Part shown: one piece after another, positions 56,786 to 64,000 of the stretch | Layout of the letters: each line of letters opens with the position of its first letter | How positions within the stretch are numbered: the first letter of the stretch is position 1 | Source: Plasmodium relictum | Lineage: Eukaryota; Apicomplexa; Aconoidasida; Haemosporida; Plasmodiidae | DNA: 64,000 bases | Reading direction: 5' to 3' | Assembly: GCF_900005765.1 (NCBI RefSeq) | Contig: NC_041683.1 | Location: forward strand, 248,001 to 312,000 | Position numbers and translations under genes: made by a program | Notes under the pieces: model-generated | Told to the model about the DNA's origin: nothing | Database searches by the model: none | Seen by the model: only the letters and a program-made list of their open reading frames with translations

Positions 56786-59700
56786 TTAAAATAATTCCAT
56801 TACAATGCTAATTATATCGTATGCTTCTTTTTTTGTTCCTTTAGATATATAACTTTCTCGATCTATTATTTTTACTATATACAGATTTTCACAATATTCC
56901 AGTAACTCTTTTCTTTATTTCAAAAAATAAAAATGAACAATTCAACATGAATTATAAGCATCAATGTATGTTATTATTATTTTTTTTTTTTTATTAATAT
57001 TTCATTTATTTCTATTGTTTTATGTAATTTACCTAAAAGTTGTAATTATGAATTGTGTTCCTCTGTTAGCTAGTTCTTTTAATCTATAAAAAAAAAAAAT
57101 AATAAAACAAAAATAAATTTAATTATTTTTTATAATATATTTTTATTAATTTTTATCGTACAATAACGAAAGATTATCTCTATGTATTGTATCTAAAGCT
57201 GCATCTATTTCATCAAAAAAGAAAAAGGAAAAATTATCAATTTTATTTAAGCATAAAAATAAACAAATAGCAACAATGCTCCTTTCCCCTCCTAAGAAAA
57301 ATAATTATACATTATGTTAATATAAACCAACAAAAAAAATGAATGTGTACTTTTTTTATATTTATTTAAAAAAAAAAGAAAAACATATAAATATGTATAT
57401 ATATATTTTAATTCTTTTATTTAATTACCAGACAATTCTTGAATTGTATAAGTCATTTTATCATCTTCATTTGAAGTAATATTTATTGATATTCCTGTGA
57501 TTTTATCAACATATGCTATAAAAAATAATTTTAAACAATTTATTGTATTTATATTGCTTCTAATATACTTATACTGTTACTACTTTATACATATATATTT
57601 GTTTTTGTTTACCTTCTTCATCAATTATTTTTTTCTTTACTTTTCTTTCACTCATTTCCTTTAATTTATCTTTATAATCCTTTTCGCTCATTTTTTTCAA
57701 AACCTACCAAAAAAAAAAAAGGAAAATTTTCAAATAAATATTTCCTACGTCTAAATATATATATATATATATATATATTATTACCAAGCTCGCTTTTCTA
57801 TTTTTAAAAAGTAATGAAAAATACTCAGAAAAATATTTATTTATTTTAATATAGGTAGCCTCTAAAGCTTCATCCTTTTTCTTCCCTATATGCTTCAAAA
57901 TGAAGGAAAATAAAATAAAATTTACATTTTTAGAAATTAAAATATTTTAACTTTTAATAATTATCTATACTTGTATCATATCTTTAATATTTTTATAAGA
58001 AGCAGTTATTTCTTCATTTCTCTTTTTTAGTTCATTAAAATCACCTTTAAAAAAAAGATAAATAAAATAATAATAAATGATGAAAGGAATATAAAATGAA
58101 GCAACAATTATTTATGAAATATATCTCTTGAAGCTTTTTTTCTTATTTAATAAAAACATACTCATGAGCATATTTAATCTATCTCCTGCTTTTTCATTTA
58201 CATTTGAATATTTTTTTATCTCCTATAAAATTAGATAAATTTATAAGTATAAATTTATGTATATGCACATATACATAATATTAATTATATTAATTTCACA
58301 TCATTTTTACAAGTGTTATCGATTTAAGTTTTGCAGATAATTGTGTCTTATTATAATTTTTATATTCTTCTAATTCTTTTGTTCCTTGAGGTAACAAAAT
58401 TTTTTTTTTTCTTATATTTTCCTCCTTTCCTCTATAAATATGAATTTAATAAAATTAAAAAAAATATATTTAATAATTACATTATTAAACATATATATAT
58501 ATATGTTTACTCTAAAATTCTAAGTTCTTCATTTATTTGATTCATCTGATGGCATAGATCTAAAATTTTTTTTTTATGTTTCTTCTCATTTATTAAAATT
58601 TTATCTATATTTGATTTTACATTTTCTATCTCTTTCTATAAAAAAATAAAAAAATAAAGTGAAATATTTAATATAACTCTTAATATTTATTTTTTATTTT
58701 TTACATTAATTTGTTTTATTTTTTGTTCACAATGTATCTTCTCTTTTTCAATCTAAAAAGAAATAAAATAAAATAAAATAAGTCATAATATTAAAAGTTT
58801 ATTTTTTTTCATCTTAATTTTCCTATATAAATCTCCTTGCCTTTTCAATTAAATTTTTTTTATCATTCAATTCTTTGTTGTATTCATCGATATCTAAATC
58901 TTCATATTCTTCCATAAATATATTAGAATCATTCTAAATATAAAAAAGGAAAATTTTAAATATTTGTTTTTGATTCATTTAAATATATAGGGGAAAATAA
59001 TATGAGAAAAAATTACCTCATTTCTTTTCTGATACAGCAATTCTAACTTACTCTTAAAATCATCATATTCGTTTCTAATTTTATTAAGTTCTTCTTTTAA
59101 CTTTTTTACTTCATCATTTAAAGCATTAATATCAAGCTCTTCTTTTTTTGATTCATCAGGATTTATATTATTATTGCGTAAATGCAATATTTGTATTTTT
59201 AATTTATCTTTGTATTCTTCAAGACTTTCTTTTTTTTCTTGCAATGACTTTATTTTTTCATTTGTAGTTCTAATATGCTCATCATTTATATGTATATTGT
59301 TAGTAATTGAGTTAAGTGTTGCTGCACATCCATTTTTTTGAGCTAACGAAGTTGATTTCTTATCATAAAGGATTCTTAATTCATCATCTATTTTTTCAAT
59401 ATTATCATACAATCCTTCAATATTAATTTTCTCGTTTTTTTCTTCTTTTTTTAATTCTTTTAACTTATTGTAAATGGTATAAATACCATATTTTTTTTTA
59501 TTATATCCACCATACATAAAACCATGTTTGCTTAACTGAACATAAAAAGAAAAATATAAAAACAGCGAGTATTATTATATTAAAAAAAAATAATTAAAAC
59601 ATAAAATATACTGTTATTAAAAAATAATAAAAAAAAATATATGTACACACTCAGAATATTTCAAATAAATGATGTTATGTGATTTTGTGATTATGATTAT

Positions 59701-62254
59701 ATATATGTATATATTCTTTTATGTATCTTACATAATCTCCATCAATATTTACACAATTGTAATTTTCTTCCAAATAATTTTGGCAAGATTCTAATGATTT
59801 CACAATAACAGTTTTAAATAAAATATTTTTTAAAAATTCATAAATTTGACTATTATAATTTATACAATTTATTAAAGGAACAATATTTTTATCATTAGGA
59901 TATGCAAAATCATTAAATTTTTTTATGTTTAATAAAGGTACTATGGTTAATTTTCCAAAAAAAAAATCTTTAAAATCAAATTCCTTGTTTTTTTTTTCCT
60001 CCCTTTTTTTTTCTATAAATTCGATTATTTTTTTGGCTGTCTTCATATCCTTAACAATTAATGTAAAATAATGATTTTCTAAAATTGTATCAACAGCTTT
60101 AACATAAGTTTTATCTACCTATATAAAAAAATATATATATATATGTTAAATCAAATACATATTTCTAATACAACAGTGTATATCTCTTATTTTATCTATT
60201 AGTATAATTTAAATTTATAACATTTATATTATCAATTAAAAATCCTAAAATATTATCATTATTTATGTTCGTGTCTTCTAGAATAAGTTCTACCATTTTA
60301 ACAATTTCTTTATTAGAACTTTTTATGATTTCATCATATTTATCTAAAAAAAAAAGTATACAATCACGTAATATATATGTATAAATATTTGAAAAAAATA
60401 TTAAATTTTATAAAATTTATTTACCATTTACTTCAATTATTTGGCTTTTGATGTTGTTCATATTTGCTGTGCTTTCTGATATTTTTTGTTGGAACTGTCT
60501 TTTTTGTTCAACTAAGCTTTCAGACTTCTATAAAAATATAATAAAAAAAAAATAAAAATTACATGAAAATAAAATAATTCTCCATATTTTTGTATGCTTT
60601 AAAATTTTTAAATTTTACATTATTTAGTTCATTAATTTCATCGATGCATTTTTTAGATAAAGTTTCATTCTCTTTAATATTTTTATTTAAAAGTTTAGAT
60701 TCCTCTTCTAATTCTTTTAAATATTTTTCATTTTTTATTACCTAAAGATAAAATAAAATTATTATAATATATTAAAAAATTATATGTTACTTTACTAATT
60801 TTTTTTTTTTACCTCTTTTTCTAAAAATGATATTTCTGCATTAATATCACTTATCATTTTCTCAATTTTTTTCACATTATGAGAATAACTACCTTCCTTT
60901 GTATTTTTTGTCTTATTTTTTGATAATAACTAAGAAAAAAATAAAATTAACTTTTTATTTGAAATTCTTTTATTATTATTATTTATAAATTAATATATCA
61001 ATAACATTAAAAATATTACCATATTTATTTCATTATTTTTATTTTCTATTTCTTTTTCTTTTAAATTGATAACAGATTTAAGTTTCTGTAATTTTCCGTT
61101 AACTCTTGAAATAAATTCATTAATTTGATTCATATTTTCAATTTTACTTTTATTTTTCGATTCTTTTAAACTTTTTTCCTTCTTTTTTTCATCAATTAAA
61201 ATTTGTAAATGTACAATATTTCTTTTATTTTGTATTTCTTCTGAAATAGTTTTATCTAACTCATTTTGGTATGAGACAATTTCTAACTTCATTTTATTTA
61301 ATTTTTCTGTATATTCTGACTTAGAATTATTACTTAAATTTAAAATATTATCTTCATCTTGAATTTTATTTTTTAATTCTTGCAATTTTGACTTTAAAAT
61401 TTGAGTTTCTTCATAGATATTTTTGTAATTTATTTCATTTAAAAAATATTCTAAATGAACTTTTTCTTTTTCTAATTTTTTATATATTAAAAATTTCTCA
61501 AATTCTTCCTGTAAACTTTCTAATTTAGTATTCATATCATTAAACTCTTTTTCAATTGTTTCTTTTTTAGAATCACATTCTTTCAACATCGATAAGGCAT
61601 CTCTTTTTTTTTCTTCAAATATTTTTGCACCTAATATACTTTTTAAATAATTTAAAATTTCCTCATCTTTCATATTACTTAATTTTATAATTTGTCCTTG
61701 TTTAATGATATTGTATAAGTTATTAATACATAAACCGCAACTTTCTAATAATTCAACATATTGATTTTTACTAATATTTTTTTCATTAACAAATATTTCG
61801 CATTTCATATTTTCTAAAACTTTTTTTATTTTAATTTCACTTTCTTTAAACATACTAAAATATTTTTCTGAATTATCGAAAGTGATCTCAACAAAACAAC
61901 TTCTAACAGCATTTCCTATTCCTTCATGCAAAAAAATATGCTTGTACTCACACATATCACTTAATATAAATTCAATTGCCAATAAAATGTTACTTTTTCC
62001 TGATCCATTAAACCCAACTATAAAACAGAATAATTAAAAAAAAGTATATTGCTATGAAATATTAAAAATATATATAAAAATGAAATATATAAAAAAAAAA
62101 TTGTAAAAAATAAAAATAAGGAATTAATATAAATGATATAAAATTATAACTATATTATAAAAATACCTATGCAATTAATTCCTTTAGTAAAATCAATTAT
62201 TGTTTCATTTTTATAAGTTCGAAAACCTTTTAATTTTATTTGCTTTATGTACAT
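56786..62254 (-). CDS. SMC3: cohesin subunit SMC3
   Basis: Twenty exons, right to left: 62,254-62,167; 62,017-61,020; 60,929-60,813; 60,741-60,619; 60,527-60,425; 60,343-60,222; 60,118-59,732; 59,535-59,017; 58,933-58,841; 58,752-58,705; 58,635-58,511; 58,431-58,311; 58,222-58,162; 58,044-57,971; 57,892-57,785; 57,703-57,613; 57,515-57,429; 57,291-57,162; 57,083-57,033; 56,912-56,786. Total 1,190 aa. Walker A GFNGSGKSN at 31-39 after MYIKQIKLKGFRTY; long coiled coils; hinge at about 510-640 (LGFLIDNIN..VDKTYVKAVDTI to GDYLSKHGFMYGGY); ABC signature LSGGERS at 1087-1093; Walker B FFFFDEID with Asp1115-Glu1116. The N-terminal MYIKQI and the DGDYLSKHGFMYGGY hinge fit SMC3. Holds sister chromatids together with SMC1 and kleisin. 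Intron 9 has a GC donor; all others are GT..AG. Confidence 0.95.
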
Positions 62255-62905
62255 TATTGCATATTATGTATATAATATATTATATTGTCTATTATATTAT
62301 TTAAATATAAAAAAAAAGGAAAATATATAACTAAGCTTATCTACAATATCCATGAAGAATATTAAAAAATAAATTATTTCATTTATTTTTAATTTTTCCT
62401 TTATTATTTATCATTTAATTAAAAAAAATAATAATAATAAAAAAAAAATGAAACTTAAAATATTTTAAGAATATTTTTTTTCCTAAAATTATTTTTTGTA
62501 TGGTATTTCTTATATTTTTTTATATATTATGATCGATTTGTAAAAAAAAAAAAAAAAAATACATATATATATATGTACAAGAATAACATAAATTTGTGTA
62601 ATTTTTTATGAATTTTATTTACATATATATATTTTACGAAGATTTAATATTATATTTTTTTTTTATAAATTTTTTAAAAGCTCAGAAAAAATTATACTAT
62701 AAAAAGTTATTTTTTGAAGTCATGTACTTATATATGTTAATTGATGAAAAAGTAAATTTGTTTAAATTTAAAAAAAACAAAAAAAATATTACAAGCATGT
62801 ATAAATATAAAAAATTAAATTTATTATATAAACATAAATTATCAATGTGTATTAAAAATTTATATAAAAAAAAGGCTAAAAAAAAAAGTACAAGTTTATA
62901 TTTTT
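62255..62905. other. intergenic region upstream of SMC3, with an unassigned plus ORF
   Basis: 651 bases between the SMC3 start and the stop of the right-edge gene. A plus-strand open frame of 146 codons (62,608-63,048; first ATG 62,608-62,610) crosses it and runs antisense into the neighbouring exon. It is very Lys/Tyr/Leu-rich. I judge it more likely chance than gene. Confidence 0.5.
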
Positions 62906-64000
62906 TTAAAACTGTTTCTCTTTTTTATATCTATCTAAAATATTTTTTAAATCAGATGTTAATTTTTCCAAATTATAAAATGGTTTATTTTTTTCATAAT
63001 TTATTAGTTCTCTATGCATTTGATCAGTACAATCATATATATCTTTAAATCTCCCTTTTTTTTTTAAAATTATTAGAATACATTCAAAGAAATTTAATGG
63101 AATGTTTTTTACATTAAATAAATTTAATACAATATTGAAGACTTTCAAGATTATTCTAACATTTTCTACAAATAATAAACATATAAAAATGAAGTAAAAA
63201 TTTTAAATTTAAATTAATATATATATATATTTATTTATTTTTACCCTTTTATTTTTTTTTTTTCTCTTTACCTTCAAAAAATCCTGCTTTCATGACTATG
63301 TAATATAATTCAAAGTTACTTGTTTTTTTCGACAAAGAAAATATGTCAAACTCTTTAAATATTAAATTATTCTAAAAACAAATTAAAATATAATGAAAGT
63401 GTAATTTGATTATGTAAGAAATATATTATTATTTTTTTACAATTTAATTTTTACCATTTTTCTTTCAAAGAATAAAGAAAATACATCTATTAAAATTTCT
63501 ATACTAAGAGGAATATCACACTAAAAATAATAAATTAAAAAAAAATATAAATATATATGTATTTTTTTTTAGTTTTTTTCTATTTTTTTATGGATTTTCC
63601 TAGGTAAATATAAATTTTATTTACCTTTCTTGAAAACTCTAAGAAATTTATGATATTGTCTACTTTTTTTTTATTTAAATCAAAATATATACACATATAT
63701 ATAAAACTTTCGTATTTCTTTAAAATTTTATGTAAATTTTGATTACTTAACATATCTTTAAAATATGTCTTATTCATAGATTTTAAATTACTAATATATT
63801 CAAGAATATGTGTTTCATTACTTCCTCCTAATTTTTCATTAGAATCCTTTGATTCAATATCATGTTCTTTGAAGTTCTTATTTTCATTAAAAAGAATAAT
63901 AGTTAGAATTGACAAAATATTACTATAAATCCCATTTAATTTTTCATAAATATTAAGGAAATCTCTTGCATTTAAATAAATAATATTGTTATAAGTAAAA
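62906..64000 (-). CDS. unknown protein, 5' part beyond the window
   Basis: Partial gene running off the right edge. Exons, right to left: 64,000 (open)-63,625; 63,520-63,455; 63,371-63,272; 63,165-62,906. The phases are consistent and the last 267 codons or so are seen. The protein looks all-helical, with recurring hydrophobic heptad-like patterns (YESFIYMCIYFDLNKKKVDNIINFLEF, IPLSIEILIDVFSLFFERKM, YYIVMKAGFFEENVRIILKVF), in the style of helical-repeat proteins (PPR/RAP- or HEAT-like). No signature motif allows a name, and I assign none. It ends about 650 bases from the SMC3 start on the same strand. Confidence 0.65.

Overview
The window is very AT-rich eukaryotic DNA with short, AT-filled introns (mostly GT..AG), long A/T homopolymers and (TA)n tracts between genes, and Lys/Asn-rich proteins. 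Gene content identifies it as a nuclear chromosome segment of a malaria parasite (genus Plasmodium). The extreme AT content outside exons and the modest number of Asn repeats would fit an avian-type species better than P. vivax-like ones, but the species call is only a guess. I see no telomere repeats, var/rif-type families, tRNA, rRNA, CRISPR or transposons.

I rebuilt 23 protein genes, most by joining exons by hand with the reading phase checked across each junction. Left block (about 0.8-45.1 kb): adenylate kinase 2 (-), DMC1 recombinase (+, 7 exons), a TRAPPC2L-like TRAPP subunit (-), apicoplast ClpB1 (+), a small HSP20 (-), an EF-hand protein (-), a HAP2/GCS1-family gamete fusogen paralog (+, 10 exons), ESCRT-III VPS2 (+), phosphopantothenoylcysteine decarboxylase (-), the WD40 ribosome-assembly protein RRB1/GRWD1 (+), apicoplast dihydrolipoyl dehydrogenase (-), a very large VPS9-domain protein (+), a plastid ubiquitin-like protein (+), eIF3g (+, 10 exons), a membrane protein of unknown function (-) and a small unknown protein (+). 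From memory this is the gene order of P. falciparum chromosome 8, around PF3D7_0816900 to 08155xx.

Right block (about 46.1-64 kb): a PGAM-family phosphatase (PGM2, +), proteasome ATPase RPT3 (-), a LOG/lysine-decarboxylase-like protein (-), an apicoplast-type ribosomal protein uL10 (+), a USP5/13-type deubiquitinase (-), cohesin SMC3 (-, 20 exons, one GC-AG intron) and an unknown gene cut by the right edge (-). From memory this is the order of P. falciparum chromosome 4, around PF3D7_0413500 to 0414100. The junction between the two blocks, 45,089-46,124, is therefore a probable synteny breakpoint relative to P. falciparum.

The genes do not form operons. Recurrent themes are the apicoplast (ClpB1, LipDH, PUBL, uL10), sexual reproduction and meiosis/chromosome cohesion (DMC1, HAP2 paralog, SMC3), vesicle traffic (TRAPPC2L, VPS2, VPS9) and protein quality control (HSP20, ClpB1, RPT3, USP). 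The best candidate for something under-described is the HAP2-family fusogen with its long charged insertion, basic juxtamembrane segment and Gln/Pro repeat tail.
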